Assembly: GCA_002440235.1 (NCBI GenBank)
Contig: DJRZ01000006.1
Coordinates: 4,925-60,133 of the forward strand
Source: Alphaproteobacteria bacterium UBA6347
GTDB lineage: Bacteria; Pseudomonadota; Alphaproteobacteria; CAAGCB01; CAG-977
Length of the DNA stretch: 55,209 nucleotides
Direction of reading: 5' to 3'
The number at the start of each line of letters is the position of its first letter. The stretch's first letter is position 1. Below the pieces are notes generated by a model, which did not search any database, had not been told where the DNA came from, and saw only the letters and a program-made list of their open reading frames with translations. Position numbers and translations under genes: made by a program. Shown in pieces: positions 24,802 through 36,022 of the stretch.

Positions 24802-24831
24802 GAAAGAGTGCTTTATAATAAGCACTCTTTC
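24802..24831. terminator. Palindromic hairpin between the Pal-like gene and cpoB
   Basis: A perfect 12-bp inverted repeat GAAAGAGTGCTT / AAGCACTCTTTC around the loop TATAAT (24814-24819). The stem resembles a bidirectional terminator, although the T run is short. The loop is itself a perfect -10 hexamer, so a promoter for cpoB or an operator are alternatives. Confidence 0.6.
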
Positions 24832-24849
24832 ATTATCGGCAGGTTGCAA

Positions 24850-25755
24850 ATGAACGGATTTTTTTCGATTGCGGTTTTAACCGTTTTTCTGTGGGCGAAC
24901 GGCGCGGGCGCGGTGTCGATCAACATCGTCGAACTGGCGGAACGCATGGACAAGGTCGAAACGGCGGTGAAGGGCGTTCAGAAAAAACTGTCGAACAACG
25001 CCGCCGGCGTGAAACAGACCGCCGCCGCCGCGCCGCAAACGGACAACCGTTACGACGCGCTGTTGATGCAGGTTCAGGAAAACGAACAGACCTTGCGTCA
25101 GCTGACGGGCGAGATTGAAACGATCAAGTTCAATCAGGAGGAACTGAAATCCAAAATCGAACGGCTGGGCGACGACGTTTCCTTGCGCTTCGCCGAATTG
25201 GAAAAACGGCTGGACGCGGCGGAAAGCCGCTTTAAAAAGATGGACGACGAAAAGACCGCCGCCGAAAACGCCGTCAAAGAGGCTGAAAAAAAGAAAAAGG
25301 AACAGCGCGCCGCCGCCGCCAAAGCCGCCAAGGAAAAAGACCGCCAAATCAAGGAAAAATACGGCAAGAAAAAGCCGAAGGAATTGTATGACGACGCGAC
25401 CGCCGCCGTGAAAAAGCAACAGTACAAAACGGCGCAAACCCTGTTCGAGGCGTTTTTGCACCTGTATCCGAAAAACGCTTTGGCGGGCAACGCGCAGTAC
25501 TGGCTGGGCGAAACGTTTTTCGCCCGCAACCGGTACGCCGACGCCGCGGTCGCTTTCGCCGACGGGTTCCAGAATTACCGCGACAGCCAGAAAGCCCCCG
25601 ACAACCTGTTCAAACTGGGGGTGTCGCTGGCGAAACTGAAAAAGAAAAAAGACGCCTGCACCGCTTTCGCCAGCTTTGCCCGCGAATATCCCACGGTCGC
25701 CGAAACCATGAATAAACGGCTGGACGCCGAAGTCAAAGCGCTGGCATGTCAGTAA
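24850..25755 (+). CDS. cpoB: Cell division coordinator CpoB (YbgF)
   Basis: 301 residues: signal peptide (MNGFFSIAVLTVFLWANGAGA), an N-terminal coiled coil, a long Lys/Ala/Glu-rich linker (about 130-175) and C-terminal TPR repeats (ELYDDATAAVKKQQYKTAQTLFEAFLHLYP, AQYWLGETFFARNRYADAAVAF). CpoB coordinates peptidoglycan synthesis with outer-membrane constriction together with Tol-Pal. ATG 24850 is chosen because the signal peptide starts there; an upstream ATG at 24808 lies in the palindrome. Overlaps tilS by 10 bases. Confidence 0.93.
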   Translation: MNGFFSIAVLTVFLWANGAGAVSINIVELAERMDKVETAVKGVQKKLSNNAAGVKQTAAAAPQTDNRYDALLMQVQENEQTLRQLTGEIETIKFNQEELKSKIERLGDDVSLRFAELEKRLDAAESRFKKMDDEKTAAENAVKEAEKKKKEQRAAAAKAAKEKDRQIKEKYGKKKPKELYDDATAAVKKQQYKTAQTLFEAFLHLYPKNALAGNAQYWLGETFFARNRYADAAVAFADGFQNYRDSQKAPDNLFKLGVSLAKLKKKKDACTAFASFAREYPTVAETMNKRLDAEVKALACQ

Positions 25756-27014
25756 CGCGTACCCGCGCCGTTTTCGAAAAAGCCATGCGTTCGTTCGGAC
25801 TGCCGGACGGGGGAAAAATCGCCGTCGCCGCGTCGGGCGGGGCGGACAGTTCGGCGGTGTGTCTGCTGGCGCGGGAATTTACCGCGAAACACGGCGGGGA
25901 AATAATCGCTCTGGTTGTCGACCACGGCTTGCGCCCCGTGTCGCGGGAACAGGCTTTGATTACCGTTGAACGGCTGAAAGAGAGAGGGATTGACGCCCGT
26001 CTGCTGACGTGGGCGGGGGAAAAGCCCGCGACGGGCGTCGAACGGGCGGCGCGTGACGCCCGCTATCGTCTGCTGGCGGACGCCTGCCGCGCGGTTGGGG
26101 CGAAGTCGCTGCTGCTGGGGCATCACAGGCAGGATCAGGCGGAAACCTTTTTGATTCGTCGGGCGCGGGGCAGCGGGGCGGTCGGTCTGGCGGGCATGTC
26201 CGCCGTCCGCACGGCGGATTTCGGGCGGATTTTGCGTCCCGTTCTGGGACTGTTCCCCGCCGATCTGCGCGAATACGACCGCGCGGCGGGCTTTGATTGG
26301 GTCGAGGACGAAACCAACCTGTCCGACTGTTTCGAACGCGGTCGTCTGCGCCGGACGCTGACGGCGGCGGAAATCGACGACGCGTTCGATCAAACGCTGT
26401 TTTTCGGGGAAAGACGCCGCGCGCTGGAAGAGCGGGCGAACGCTTTTATCGACGAAAGCGCCGAGGAATCCGATTTCGGCTATCTGCTGTTCGACGCCGC
26501 CGCTTTCAACGCGGTCGATCGGGAAACGGCAATGTATCTGCTGGGGGCTTTCCTGCGCCGCGTTTCGAACCGCGTCTATCCCCCGCGGCGGGAATCGCTG
26601 GAAAAGCTGCGCGAACGTCTGCGCGCTCCGGATTTCGCGGGGGCGACGCTGGGCGGCTGCCGGCTGGCGCCGACGACGAAAGGTCGCCTGATTCTGTGGC
26701 GCGAGGAAAGCGATCTGCCCGCGCCCGCGACGGTGGCGGCGGGCGTTTCCCGCTTTTCGTGGGACAGATTCACGTTCGATTTCGACGCGCCGCCGGATTT
26801 CCCCGTGACGGTCGCGCCGCTGGGACGACGGCTGAAAACCGGCAAAGCGTTCGCCAAACGGGCTTTTTCCGTTCTGCCGGCTATTTTTGACAATCAGGGG
26901 CTTTTTATTGTCCCGCATTTAGGGTATAAACGAACGAAAACAACTTGTCGGGTCTTCCTGTCGCCTTTGAACGCCTTGCGCGCGGAGGCGCCGTGGACGT
27001 CCCCCGTGATGTAA
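25746..27014 (+). CDS. tilS: tRNA(Ile)-lysidine synthetase
   Basis: TilS adds lysine to the wobble cytidine of tRNA-Ile(CAU), switching it from Met to Ile. The 422-residue protein has the PP-loop ATP motif ASGGADSSA, followed by LVVDHGLRP and [23 protein letters not shown], diagnostic of TilS. The C-terminal region is reduced relative to E. coli. The ATG overlaps the cpoB stop, so the two are cotranscribed. tilS-ftsH order is conserved in many bacteria. Confidence 0.95.
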   Translation: MSVTRTRAVFEKAMRSFGLPDGGKIAVAASGGADSSAVCLLAREFTAKHGGEIIALVVDHGLRPVSREQALITVERLKERGIDARLLTWAGEKPATGVERAARDARYRLLADACRAVGAKSLLLGHHRQDQAETFLIRRARGSGAVGLAGMSAVRTADFGRILRPVLGLFPADLREYDRAAGFDWVEDETNLSDCFERGRLRRTLTAAEIDDAFDQTLFFGERRRALEERANAFIDESAEESDFGYLLFDAAAFNAVDRETAMYLLGAFLRRVSNRVYPPRRESLEKLRERLRAPDFAGATLGGCRLAPTTKGRLILWREESDLPAPATVAAGVSRFSWDRFTFDFDAPPDFPVTVAPLGRRLKTGKAFAKRAFSVLPAIFDNQGLFIVPHLGYKRTKTTCRVFLSPLNALRAEAPWTSPVM

Positions 27015-27027
27015 AGGCGGTTTTGAC

Positions 27028-28923
27028 GTGAAGAAAAACTTTTTTATGTGGCTGCTGATCGGCGTCGTTCTGTATTCGCTGTTCGATTCGTTTTCGGACA
27101 AGACGGCGTCGGGCGACCGTTCGGCGATGGCTTTTTCCGAATTCGCGCAACAGGTGGAACAGGGCAAGGTCCGCGAGGTCGTTTTGCAGGGCAACAAAAT
27201 CGCGGGGATTTTGTCCGACGGGCATAAATTCGCGCTTTACGCCCCCGACGACGCGGGGCTGGTCGACAAGCTGCTGGAAAAAGACGTCCGCGTGACCGCC
27301 GTTCCGCCCGAAAGCGGTTCGTTTTGGAGCGGGCTGGTCTATTGGCTGCCGTTCGTTCTGTTCATCGGCGTCTGGGTGTTCTTCATGCGCCAGATGTCCG
27401 CCGGCAACGGCAAGGCGATGAGCTTCGGCAAGTCGCGCGCCCGCATGCTGGAAGGGCAGGGCAAGGTCACGTTCGCCGACGTCGCCGGCATCGACGAAGC
27501 CAAAGAGGATCTGGTCGAAATCGTCGATTATCTGAAAGATCCCGAACGGTTCCAGCGGCTGGGCGGAAAAATTCCCCGCGGCGTCCTGCTGGTCGGTCCC
27601 CCCGGAACGGGCAAAACCCTGCTGGCGAAAGCCGTCGCGGGCGAGGCGGACGTTCCTTTCTTTACGATTTCCGGTTCGGATTTCGTCGAAATGTTCGTCG
27701 GCGTCGGGGCTTCGCGCGTGCGCGATATGTTCGAACAGGCGAAAAAACACGCGCCGTGTCTGGTCTTTATCGACGAAATCGACGCGGTCGGGCGTCACCG
27801 CGGCGCGGGATTGGGCGGCGGCAACGACGAACGCGAACAGACGCTGAACCAGCTGCTGGTGGAAATGGACGGTTTCGACACGAACGAAGCGGTCATTTTG
27901 ATCGCGGCGACCAACCGTCCCGACGTGCTCGACCCCGCTTTGCTGCGTCCCGGACGGTTCGACCGTCAGGTCGTCGTGCCGAATCCCGATTTGGCGGGAC
28001 GCGAGAAAATCCTTGCCGTCCATATGAAAAAAAGCCCGATGGGACCCGACGTCGACGTGAAAAAAATCGCGCGCGGCACTCCCGGATTTTCGGGCGCGGA
28101 TCTGGCGAATCTGGTCAACGAGGCGGCTCTGCTGGCGGCGCGGCGCAACAAACGCGTCGTGACGATGGCGGAATTCGAATACGCCAAGGACAAAGTCATG
28201 ATGGGCGCGGAACGCAAGTCCCACATCATGACCGAGGACGACAAGAAAATGACCGCCTACCACGAAGCCGGTCACGCCCTGATGATTCTGGAATCGCCGC
28301 ATTCCGACCCGCTGCACAAGGTCACGATCATTCCGCGCGGTCGCGCGCTGGGCGTGACGATGTCCCTGCCGGCGGACGACAAGGATTCGCGTTCCTATAT
28401 TTATTTGAAAGAGCGCATGGGCATCTGTTTCGGCGGTCGCGTGGCGGAGGAGATGATTTTCGGCGCGGAAAACGTGTCGACGGGCGCGTCGCAGGACATT
28501 CGCGTGGCGACGAACATCGCGCGCAACATGGTTACGCAATGGGGCATGAACAAGAACATCGGTCCCGTCGCGATCGAAGAGCCCGACGGCGAGGTCTTTC
28601 TGGGCTATTCGATTTCGCAGCGCAAAAACGTGTCCGAAGAACTGGCGGCGAAAGTCGACGCGGAAATCAAGGAACTGATTGACGAGGCTTACCGCACCTG
28701 CGAACGCGTTTTGCATGACAAGCGCGACGCGCTGGAAAGCATCGCGCGGGGCTTGCTGGAATACGAAACCCTGACGGCGGACGAGGTCAAAGCCCTGATC
28801 CGCGGCGAACAAATCACCCGCGAAGAGGAAGGCGTCCACGTTTCCGCGCGGTCGACCGTGCCGATCACGGACGCCTCCGCGCCGTCCGGAAAAACGGACG
28901 GCGGCGCTGATCCGCGGGAATAA
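27028..28923 (+). CDS. ftsH: Membrane AAA+ zinc protease FtsH
   Basis: 631 residues, start GTG 27028. Two N-terminal membrane helices ([15 protein letters not shown] and [16 protein letters not shown]) flank a periplasmic domain. The AAA+ module has Walker A GPPGTGKT, Walker [10 protein letters not shown] and an SRH with RPGRFDRQV. The protease domain has HEAGH. FtsH degrades membrane proteins and regulators such as LpxC and sigma-32 in E. coli. Confidence 0.98.
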   Translation: MKKNFFMWLLIGVVLYSLFDSFSDKTASGDRSAMAFSEFAQQVEQGKVREVVLQGNKIAGILSDGHKFALYAPDDAGLVDKLLEKDVRVTAVPPESGSFWSGLVYWLPFVLFIGVWVFFMRQMSAGNGKAMSFGKSRARMLEGQGKVTFADVAGIDEAKEDLVEIVDYLKDPERFQRLGGKIPRGVLLVGPPGTGKTLLAKAVAGEADVPFFTISGSDFVEMFVGVGASRVRDMFEQAKKHAPCLVFIDEIDAVGRHRGAGLGGGNDEREQTLNQLLVEMDGFDTNEAVILIAATNRPDVLDPALLRPGRFDRQVVVPNPDLAGREKILAVHMKKSPMGPDVDVKKIARGTPGFSGADLANLVNEAALLAARRNKRVVTMAEFEYAKDKVMMGAERKSHIMTEDDKKMTAYHEAGHALMILESPHSDPLHKVTIIPRGRALGVTMSLPADDKDSRSYIYLKERMGICFGGRVAEEMIFGAENVSTGASQDIRVATNIARNMVTQWGMNKNIGPVAIEEPDGEVFLGYSISQRKNVSEELAAKVDAEIKELIDEAYRTCERVLHDKRDALESIARGLLEYETLTADEVKALIRGEQITREEEGVHVSARSTVPITDASAPSGKTDGGADPRE

Positions 28924-29031
28924 CCTTTCGTATGGTTTCGTAACAGAATGTGTATTGAACGTCCCGTCGGATTTGGTAAAACGAAACGGCGGGACATCAC
29001 CGCTTAAACGGATTATTTTAAGGAGCTTGAC

Positions 29032-30411
29032 ATGGCGGTAAGAAAACTTTTCGGGACGGACGGCGTTCGCGGCAAAGCGAACCAATACCCGATGACGGCG
29101 GAAATCGCGCTGAAACTGGGGATTGCGGCGGGGTCTTTGTTCAAAAAAGGCGAACACCGCTGCCGCGTCGTTATCGGCAAGGACACCCGTTTGTCGGGTT
29201 ATATGATTGAAACCGCGCTGACATCGGGCTTTACCGCCGTCGGTATGGATGTTTTGCTGCTGGGCCCCATGCCCACCCCCGCGGTGGCAATGCTGACCCG
29301 TTCGATGCGCGCCGATCTGGGCGTCGTCATTTCCGCGTCGCACAACCCGTACGAGGACAACGGCATTAAATTCTTCGGTCCCGACGGCTACAAGCTGTCC
29401 GACGAAATGGAGCTGGAAATCGAGGAACGCGTGTTCGGCGACACAAAGGACTGCCTGGCGCCGTCGTCGCAGATCGGACAGGCGCGGCGTCTGGACGACG
29501 CGGTCGGTCGCTACATCGAATACGCGAAGAACACTTTTCCGCGCGGCAAGCGTCTGGACGGACTGAAAGTCGTTCTGGATTGCGCGAACGGCGCGTCCTA
29601 CCGCGTCGCGCCGACGGTGCTGTACGAACTGGGGGCGGAGGTCGTCGCCATCAGCGTCGATCCCGACGGGCGCAACATCAACGCCGACTGCGGCGCTTTG
29701 CACACCGATAAAATGTGCGAACAGGTCGTCAAACAGGGGGCTGACATCGGCATCGCTTTGGACGGCGACGCCGACCGGCTGATCGTTTGCGACGAAAAGG
29801 GGCAGGTGATCGACGGCGACCAGATTTTGGCTCTGGTCAGCCGCGAATGGAAGGAATCCGGCATTTTGAAAGGCAACGGCGTCGTCACGACGGTCATGTC
29901 GAATCTGGGGCTGGAAAGATACCTGAAAGCCAACGGCATGAAGCACATTCGCACGCAGGTCGGCGACCGCTACGTCGTCGAACGCATGCGGGCGGACGGC
30001 TACAATCTGGGCGGCGAACAGTCGGGGCATTTGATTTTGGGCGAACATTCGACGACGGGCGACGGACTGGTCGCGGCGTTGCAGGTTTGCGCCGCCGTCG
30101 TCAAGGAAAGAAAGCCCGTCAGCCAAGTCATGCACCTGTTCGAACCCGTGCCGCAGCTGTTGAAAAACGTGCGTTTGTCCGACCGCGCTCTGGCTCGCGC
30201 GGCTTTGGACAGCGACCCCGTCAAAATCGCGATCGACAAGACGGAGCGCGCGCTGGGCGACAACGGTCGCCTGCTGATCCGCCCGTCCGGCACCGAACCG
30301 CTGATCCGCATCATGCTGGAGGGCGAAGATCAGGCGCAAATCGCCGCGATGGCGGAAGAAATCGCGCAGGCTCTGATCGGCGAGGTCAAAGCGCTGGAAG
30401 CGCACCTGTGA
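29032..30411 (+). CDS. glmM: Phosphoglucosamine mutase
   Basis: Interconverts glucosamine-6-P and glucosamine-1-P for UDP-GlcNAc synthesis. 459 residues with LFGTDGVRG at the N-terminus, the phosphoserine loop [16 protein letters not shown], metal loop LDGDADR and the sugar-specificity loop GGEQSGHL, plus the C-terminal [15 protein letters not shown] 29032 follows AAGGAGCTTGAC. The folP gene often found between ftsH and glmM is missing here. Confidence 0.97.
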   Translation: MAVRKLFGTDGVRGKANQYPMTAEIALKLGIAAGSLFKKGEHRCRVVIGKDTRLSGYMIETALTSGFTAVGMDVLLLGPMPTPAVAMLTRSMRADLGVVISASHNPYEDNGIKFFGPDGYKLSDEMELEIEERVFGDTKDCLAPSSQIGQARRLDDAVGRYIEYAKNTFPRGKRLDGLKVVLDCANGASYRVAPTVLYELGAEVVAISVDPDGRNINADCGALHTDKMCEQVVKQGADIGIALDGDADRLIVCDEKGQVIDGDQILALVSREWKESGILKGNGVVTTVMSNLGLERYLKANGMKHIRTQVGDRYVVERMRADGYNLGGEQSGHLILGEHSTTGDGLVAALQVCAAVVKERKPVSQVMHLFEPVPQLLKNVRLSDRALARAALDSDPVKIAIDKTERALGDNGRLLIRPSGTEPLIRIMLEGEDQAQIAAMAEEIAQALIGEVKALEAHL

Positions 30412-30426
30412 TTTGAAAAGGGGGAT

Positions 30427-31581
30427 ATGAAAATGCAAAAGCCCGTTGAAAAACCGAATTGCCCGAACTTTTCGTCGGGACCCTGCGCCAAACGCCCGGG
30501 GTGGACGCCCGACGTTTTGAACACGGACGTTCTGGGGCGGTCGCACCGTTCCGTTTTGGGGCGGTCGCGCCTGAAACTGGCGATCGATTTGATGAAAGAG
30601 GTTTTGCGCGTTCCCGAATCCTACCGCGTCGGCATCATGCCCGCGTCGGACACGGGCGCGGTCGAAGCGGCGCTGTGGTCTTTGCTGGGCGCGCGGGGCG
30701 TCGACATGTTTTCGTGGGAAACGTTCGGCAAAGGCTGGGTGACGGACGTCGTCAAGCAGTTGAAGCTGACCGACGTGCGCGTGTTTGACGCGCCCTACGG
30801 CGATTTGCCCGACTTGTCGCGGGCGGACAAGAACCGCGACGTCGTTTTCGCGTGGAACGGCACGACGTCGGGCGTTTGCGTGCCGAACGGCGACTGGATC
30901 GCCGCGGACAGGACGGGGCTGACGATTTGCGACGCGACTTCCGCCGCTTTCGCGATGGATCTGCCGTGGGACAAGCTGGACGTCGTGACGTTTTCGTGGC
31001 AGAAGGCGCTGGGCGGCGAAGCGGCGCACGGCGTTCTGATCCTCGGTCCGCGGGCGGTCGAACGGCTGGAAAGCTTTGTTCCCGACAGACCGATGCCGAA
31101 GATTTTCCGCATGACGGCGAACGGCAAGCTGAACGAAGGCATTTTCGTCGGCGACACGATCAACACGCCGTCCATGATGTGCGTCGAAGACGTGATCGAC
31201 GCGCTGAACTGGGCGAAGTCCGTCGGCGGTTTGCGCGGCATGATCGCCCGCAGCCGCGCTAATTTCGACGTTTTGGCGGATTTCGTCGCCCGTTCGGATT
31301 GGGCGGAATTTCTGGCGCGCGAACCGGAATACCGTTCCAACACGTCGGTGTGCCTGTCGATCAAGGCGGACTGGTTCAAGCAAAAATCGCCCGAAGAGCA
31401 AAAGGAAACCGTGAAGAAAATGGTTAAACTGCTGGGGGACGAGGGCGTCGCGTTCGACTGCAACGCGTACAAGGACGCGCCCGCGGGGTTGCGTTTCTGG
31501 TGCGGCGCGACGGTGGAATCGGACGATGTGAAAAAGCTCTGCCCGTGGCTGGATTGGGCGTACGAACAAATCAAGGAATAA
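30427..31581 (+). CDS. serC: Phosphoserine aminotransferase
   Basis: A PLP enzyme of serine (and pyridoxal) synthesis: 3-phosphohydroxypyruvate plus glutamate gives phosphoserine. 384 residues of the alphaproteobacterial subtype ([13 protein letters not shown] start, [16 protein letters not shown] lysine in [10 protein letters not shown]). It lies 15 bases after glmM with a GGGGAT site. serA, often its neighbour, is not in the window. Strong terminator follows. Confidence 0.95.
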   Translation: MKMQKPVEKPNCPNFSSGPCAKRPGWTPDVLNTDVLGRSHRSVLGRSRLKLAIDLMKEVLRVPESYRVGIMPASDTGAVEAALWSLLGARGVDMFSWETFGKGWVTDVVKQLKLTDVRVFDAPYGDLPDLSRADKNRDVVFAWNGTTSGVCVPNGDWIAADRTGLTICDATSAAFAMDLPWDKLDVVTFSWQKALGGEAAHGVLILGPRAVERLESFVPDRPMPKIFRMTANGKLNEGIFVGDTINTPSMMCVEDVIDALNWAKSVGGLRGMIARSRANFDVLADFVARSDWAEFLAREPEYRSNTSVCLSIKADWFKQKSPEEQKETVKKMVKLLGDEGVAFDCNAYKDAPAGLRFWCGATVESDDVKKLCPWLDWAYEQIKE

Positions 31582-31596
31582 CGGCAAGCGTTGGCG

Positions 31597-31628
31597 AATC
31601 CCCCGATTCCGCGGTCGGGGGATTTTTT
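31597..31628 (+). terminator. Intrinsic terminator after serC
   Basis: 10-bp stem AATCCCCCGA / TCGGGGGATT (31597-31606 and 31615-31624) with loop TTCCGCGG and a following T run. Confidence 0.93.
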
Positions 31629-31792
31629 ATTGTTTCGAACCCCCGCTTTCGGCGTTTTCGGCGAAAAAATCTGCAACCATATGAAAACAAAGGAAAATGC
31701 GGCGATTTTCCCGCGCTTATGACTTTTGGCGTAAAGGACGTTGAAACCGGCGGAAATCCTGAATTTATGCCGTCAGACATATACGTTATCGG

Positions 31793-31822
31793 TTGATTCA
31801 CGATTTCGAATCCCGCTAGAAT
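31793..31822 (+). promoter_or_regulatory. Promoter of the large pilin gene with two GANTC sites
   Basis: TTGATT (31793-31798), 18-base spacer and TAGAAT (31817-31822). The segment contains two CcrM methylation sites, GATTC (31795-31799) and GAATC (31808-31812). In alphaproteobacteria with CtrA, GANTC methylation in promoters can tie expression to the cell cycle. The remaining bases from 31629 to the gene hold only a GCCCG/CGGGC hairpin near 31837-31859. Confidence 0.55.
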
Positions 31823-31881
31823 GAAGCAAAAGGACAAAGCCCGCAATGTACCCGCCGGGCATCGGAAAACAGGAGGTTGCC

Positions 31882-34800
31882 ATGAACCCGCAAACCGTAA
31901 AAACGAACTGGAACGAACGCGGCGCGCTGATGATCGAAGCCATCGCGCTGCTGGGATTGATGACGATGATGTCGCCGATGGTCGTGCGCCAGACGGCGGA
32001 CAGAACCGCGGAAATGGAGGAAGTCGCCGTCGCCGGTCAGATGAAGGAACTGAAAGACGCGCTGTCCAACTGGATCGAGGCGCACTATCAGGAACGCAAA
32101 TCGGCGTTCGCGAACAGCAACACGCTGGACACGCATTTTACGGTGAACGCGTCGCAGCTGGCGGAATACCTGTCGGCGAACTATCTGGACGGGGCGAATT
32201 TCCGCGGCAACAAACTGGCGGACGGGTTCGACATCGGCGTGCGCGCCCAATGCACCGAAGCGTCGAAAACCGACGGTTCGGAATGCGTCGCGGGGACGTG
32301 CTACACGCTGACGAACGGGGCGGTGACGGCAATCGCGGACACGGGGACGACGAAATGTTCGCGTTATAAAATGACGGGTTTGGTTTTGTCCCGTTCGGAT
32401 TCCGAAATCGACGACCGGCGCGCGTCGCGCATCGCGTCGATGATCGGCGCGGACGGCGGGTACATGCGCACGTCGACGCTGGTGAACGCGATGACCAGCG
32501 ACCGCACCAACGAAATGAAAAAAATCATGGGCGCCCAAGGCATTTGGGAAGGCAACGTCGACAACTTCTTTACGGGTATGAGCACCGCGCGCGGCGGGCG
32601 CGTGGCGGCGACGACGATTTATTCGTCCGGATTTTCCGGCGATTACCTGTACCGTAAAAAGGTCGACGGTCTGCCCGGCGCGAATTCCATGTTCACGGAT
32701 TTGGACATGGGCGGCGCGACGGAATGCAACGCGGACGGGTGTCATAAAATCAACAACGCAGGCGGGCTGGAGGTCGTCGGGGGCAAGATTTTGATCCGTT
32801 CCCGCAACGGCGCGGCGGCGAACGACGCCGCGATTCGCGGAACGGGCGACGCCGATTACGCCCGCATCGCTTTGGCGACAGACGAATCGCATATGATGGT
32901 CAACAATTCCATTACGCTGAACATCGCGGCGGTCAACCCCGGCTACACCAATCCGGCTAGCCTGTCCATCAATCAACAGCAAATTAATCTGGCGGTCACG
33001 ACTCCCGGTTCCGGCGGACGGGTTACCGTCAATCAGGCGACTGTCAACATTTCCGCCGGCGCAAGCGGTGTCGGAACGTCGACGCTGAACGTGGATCCGA
33101 TCTCCATCAACGCGGTCGCCCCCAACGCAAGTCTGCTCATAGGGCAAAGCTCTACTTCCAGTACGCCGATTGCCCGTATGTATTCGCGCTCTTTGCTGAA
33201 TTTGGAAGCGGGCGGTCCGATGGGATTAAACTCAGCTGCTTTTATGGATTTGGACGCACAGCAGGATATTACCGTCGACGCTGGTAACGCATTGAATTTA
33301 TACACTGAACGCGGCGATATACAAATAGACGCGAACAATCACAGGGTATCGACCTATGGGGGAACGATCAATTCGTATATTGACGGTACAAGCACCGCTT
33401 CGTACATGACCAACGGAGGCATACGTCAAAAAACGACGACCACGCAAATCAACATGTCGGATTCCGGCAAATCGATTGAATTGAAGGTCGACAACAACAA
33501 CGTCGGAACGACCAGTTATGCCGCCAGCGGTCTGACCCTTAACAATACGAGTTTAAGCGGTTTCGTTCCCAGAACGTCCGATTCCAGAAGTTCTTTCGCG
33601 CTGAACGGTCAGGGGTTCAACATCACTCTGGGCAATGCGGCAAACATCAATAATACAATGGTGCGGCGGCTGTTCTATCAAAACAACGGTTTGGAACTGT
33701 ACACGATGGACACCGGATATTACGCGAACAACCGCTTGATCCGCAACGGTCACCGCATCGATTTTACCTATGGCAGTAATACGCGGCTGGCGTCCATCGT
33801 CGCGTCGCAGGGCAGCAACCCCGACGCGGGCGGGGCGGTCAGCGTCGTCGCGGGCGGCGTAACGGAAAACAACCCGCTGATTTCCCTGTACGGCAGTACG
33901 GGACGCGTCAGCGGCGTGTTTTTCCAGCCCGAACGCATGACGTACGGCAACGGCGTCGTCGGCGGCATGACCGTGCAAAGGACGATAACCAGCATTGACG
34001 AAAACACCGGCGTTCAAACGGGGTATGTCCTGTCCGCGACAAACGGCGTTATCCCCGGAGCGGGCGTGGGTGCAGCCATGAATGCTAACGATGCCTCCGT
34101 CGTTTTTAACCACGTGGCTGAAAGCGGCGGTTATATGGCGTATAATTCGCATGCTTCCGACTTCGCGAATTACAACAGATTCCGCGTCGATCCCGCGTTC
34201 GTGTCCGTCATGAACGACATCAAGGTCACGTCCCGCGGCGGCGCGCGGCTGAGCGAAGCCCTGCCCAACTATATTTTAAAGGGCATCTACGAAATGACCA
34301 ACAGCTATGGCGCGGGCGGTTGGCCGTGTACTTCTGGAACAACCAGTTCGTGTACATGGTACGTTCCGAAATTTACAAAGGACGAATTGTTCCTGTCTGC
34401 AACCAGTCCGGAATTCAGTTGCGCGGTGGACAGCGGAGTGCATCCGATCAAAAACGGCGGAGGGTATTGTTCCGATGACAGCAATGGCTATGTTGAATTT
34501 TCGTTAAATCGCGATAACGGAGGTGCCAGGTATTCCGATGATCGCTATTTTGAATGCGTGGACAGCGACTGTTGGGCGCATCCGTACATGGGCACCGTTC
34601 CCGCCCCCGGCAGAAAAATTACGGAAAAGGATCAAAACGGAACGGTTCATACTTTGGCGGCGCAGGACGAAGGCGTCTGCCCCGACGGGTATCAGGCGGT
34701 CATGACCCTGACCCCGACATCGTTCGACGTCGGGCGCGTGTCCTACATCAATCCGAACTATGATATTACGTCGGCGAAGGTCGCGTACAACGCGGGCTGG

Positions 34801-35163
34801 CAGGATTACAAAAACGAAAGCAACCGCCGCGCGTCCGGCATTATGCAGGCGGCGACCCGCATCGGCATCTATACCCAGCCGGACATGGACGGCTCTAGTG
34901 TTCTGCGCGGCTGGAAAATCGCGATGGGAACGATCACGCCCTACGGCAGTTCCGGCGGTTACATCTGGAACGCGGGCGGCGTGTCCGCCAATTCGATGGG
35001 GGCGATCGCGCACACCTATTGCTATTTCAACCCGCAGCGTTTCAACATGCCGAACATGCGCTTTATGAGCGCGACCGGAACGGCGAAGAACGGCGGCGAG
35101 GATTCCATCTTGACGTCGATGGACAATCCGATTATGGGCTCCAACCCTGGTTGGATGCGATAA
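31882..35163 (+). CDS. Giant type IV prepilin-like surface protein (PilV-like)
   Basis: 1093 residues, start ATG 31882 after AGGAGG. The N-terminus is a type IV prepilin: basic leader of 14 residues ending in Gly14, then ALMIE with Glu at mature position 5 and a hydrophobic helix (IALLGLMTMMSPMVV). The remaining ~1000 residues are far longer than a normal pilin and are Ser/Thr/Asn/Gly-rich beta-type sequence; the final ~250 residues contain several Cys pairs and end GSNPGWMR. The layout recalls tip adhesins of the PilV type. Downstream neighbour is a small anchored protein with the same leader (AGGAGGTTGCCATG). No prepilin peptidase or pilus ATPase is in the window. Confidence 0.82.
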   Translation: MNPQTVKTNWNERGALMIEAIALLGLMTMMSPMVVRQTADRTAEMEEVAVAGQMKELKDALSNWIEAHYQERKSAFANSNTLDTHFTVNASQLAEYLSANYLDGANFRGNKLADGFDIGVRAQCTEASKTDGSECVAGTCYTLTNGAVTAIADTGTTKCSRYKMTGLVLSRSDSEIDDRRASRIASMIGADGGYMRTSTLVNAMTSDRTNEMKKIMGAQGIWEGNVDNFFTGMSTARGGRVAATTIYSSGFSGDYLYRKKVDGLPGANSMFTDLDMGGATECNADGCHKINNAGGLEVVGGKILIRSRNGAAANDAAIRGTGDADYARIALATDESHMMVNNSITLNIAAVNPGYTNPASLSINQQQINLAVTTPGSGGRVTVNQATVNISAGASGVGTSTLNVDPISINAVAPNASLLIGQSSTSSTPIARMYSRSLLNLEAGGPMGLNSAAFMDLDAQQDITVDAGNALNLYTERGDIQIDANNHRVSTYGGTINSYIDGTSTASYMTNGGIRQKTTTTQINMSDSGKSIELKVDNNNVGTTSYAASGLTLNNTSLSGFVPRTSDSRSSFALNGQGFNITLGNAANINNTMVRRLFYQNNGLELYTMDTGYYANNRLIRNGHRIDFTYGSNTRLASIVASQGSNPDAGGAVSVVAGGVTENNPLISLYGSTGRVSGVFFQPERMTYGNGVVGGMTVQRTITSIDENTGVQTGYVLSATNGVIPGAGVGAAMNANDASVVFNHVAESGGYMAYNSHASDFANYNRFRVDPAFVSVMNDIKVTSRGGARLSEALPNYILKGIYEMTNSYGAGGWPCTSGTTSSCTWYVPKFTKDELFLSATSPEFSCAVDSGVHPIKNGGGYCSDDSNGYVEFSLNRDNGGARYSDDRYFECVDSDCWAHPYMGTVPAPGRKITEKDQNGTVHTLAAQDEGVCPDGYQAVMTLTPTSFDVGRVSYINPNYDITSAKVAYNAGWQDYKNESNRRASGIMQAATRIGIYTQPDMDGSSVLRGWKIAMGTITPYGSSGGYIWNAGGVSANSMGAIAHTYCYFNPQRFNMPNMRFMSATGTAKNGGEDSILTSMDNPIMGSNPGWMR

Positions 35164-35195
35164 ACGCCGCGGCGTGACAGGGAAAGGAGGTTGCC

Positions 35196-35999
35196 ATGTT
35201 CTTTTGGATGATGATCGCTTCGCTGATCGGGTTGCTCAGTTTCGGCAACCTGCGCGAAAAGACCAAGGACGACGCTTTCTTTGTCACGCCGGTGTACGAG
35301 GCTATGGCGCTGGGGACGTACCAGCAGCACGTTTCCGTCGAAGCCGGTCTGCTGGACGCCATGCGCCAGAACCCGACCGTGTCGACCAGCTACATCAACA
35401 GCTTTTCCGACGGAATCGTTCCGCTGGCGGGCGCGGAAAACGGCAGTTTGACGGGCATTCGCGTCGACAATCCCCTGCTGGTCTATTTTCAGGCGCGTCT
35501 GCCCCCGATGTACAAACCCCAAAACGGCACGCGGTCGTATCTGATCTGCGTCGACAAACCGCAGGTCGCTTCGCAAATCAGTTGCGCCGCGGCGGACGCC
35601 GTCAAATACATCATCACCGTCCGCGCCATTCCCCCCAGATACGACGGCGTCGACAGAATGACCGCTCTGCACGCCGTGTCCGAAGCGACGGGGCATTCGC
35701 GCTTTGTCGGTTTTCTGGCAAAGGCGGCGTCGCCCCTGAACAATTCGACGGGGCAGGTCAGACACCAGCCGCTGGGATCGGCGTATTACCTGATGACCGC
35801 GGGCGTCGCACCCGTCAGCAGCGTGTACCTGCCGAACTACGCGACGTGCAACTTCCCCACCGGCGGATCGTCCGTGCTGGGTGACATGCTGGGACAGCGC
35901 ACCTATATCGCCGCGCTGACTCTGTTCGCCGGACTGGATCCCAACGAAAACCTGCCGGCTGGAACGCAGGGCATCTGCCCCGCCGTGTCGTACAACTGA
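35196..35999 (+). CDS. Membrane-anchored partner of the large pilin
   Basis: 267 residues, 32 bases after the pilin gene, with the same 14-base leader around the start codon. The N-terminus MFFWMMIASLIGLLSFGNL is an uncleaved-anchor-like helix with no basic start; the rest is predicted periplasmic, with paired Cys (LICVDKPQVASQISCAAAD; late Cys in ICPAVSYN). The plan resembles PilM of IncI-type thin pili but the similarity is architectural only. I do not recognise a domain. Probably works with the pilin. Confidence 0.75.
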   Translation: MFFWMMIASLIGLLSFGNLREKTKDDAFFVTPVYEAMALGTYQQHVSVEAGLLDAMRQNPTVSTSYINSFSDGIVPLAGAENGSLTGIRVDNPLLVYFQARLPPMYKPQNGTRSYLICVDKPQVASQISCAAADAVKYIITVRAIPPRYDGVDRMTALHAVSEATGHSRFVGFLAKAASPLNNSTGQVRHQPLGSAYYLMTAGVAPVSSVYLPNYATCNFPTGGSSVLGDMLGQRTYIAALTLFAGLDPNENLPAGTQGICPAVSYN

Positions 36000-36022
36000 T
36001 TTCCCGTCCGCCGCCCGAACAG

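Noticed and set aside
26905..31587. 1560-codon open frame on the minus strand opposite ftsH, glmM and serC
   Set aside because: Antisense shadow of three certain genes; composition is Arg/His/Asp-rich without recognisable domains.
31816..33147. 443-codon minus-strand frame opposite the large pilin gene
   Set aside because: No domain, Arg/His/Val-rich; the plus strand has a prepilin signal and a strong ribosome-binding site.
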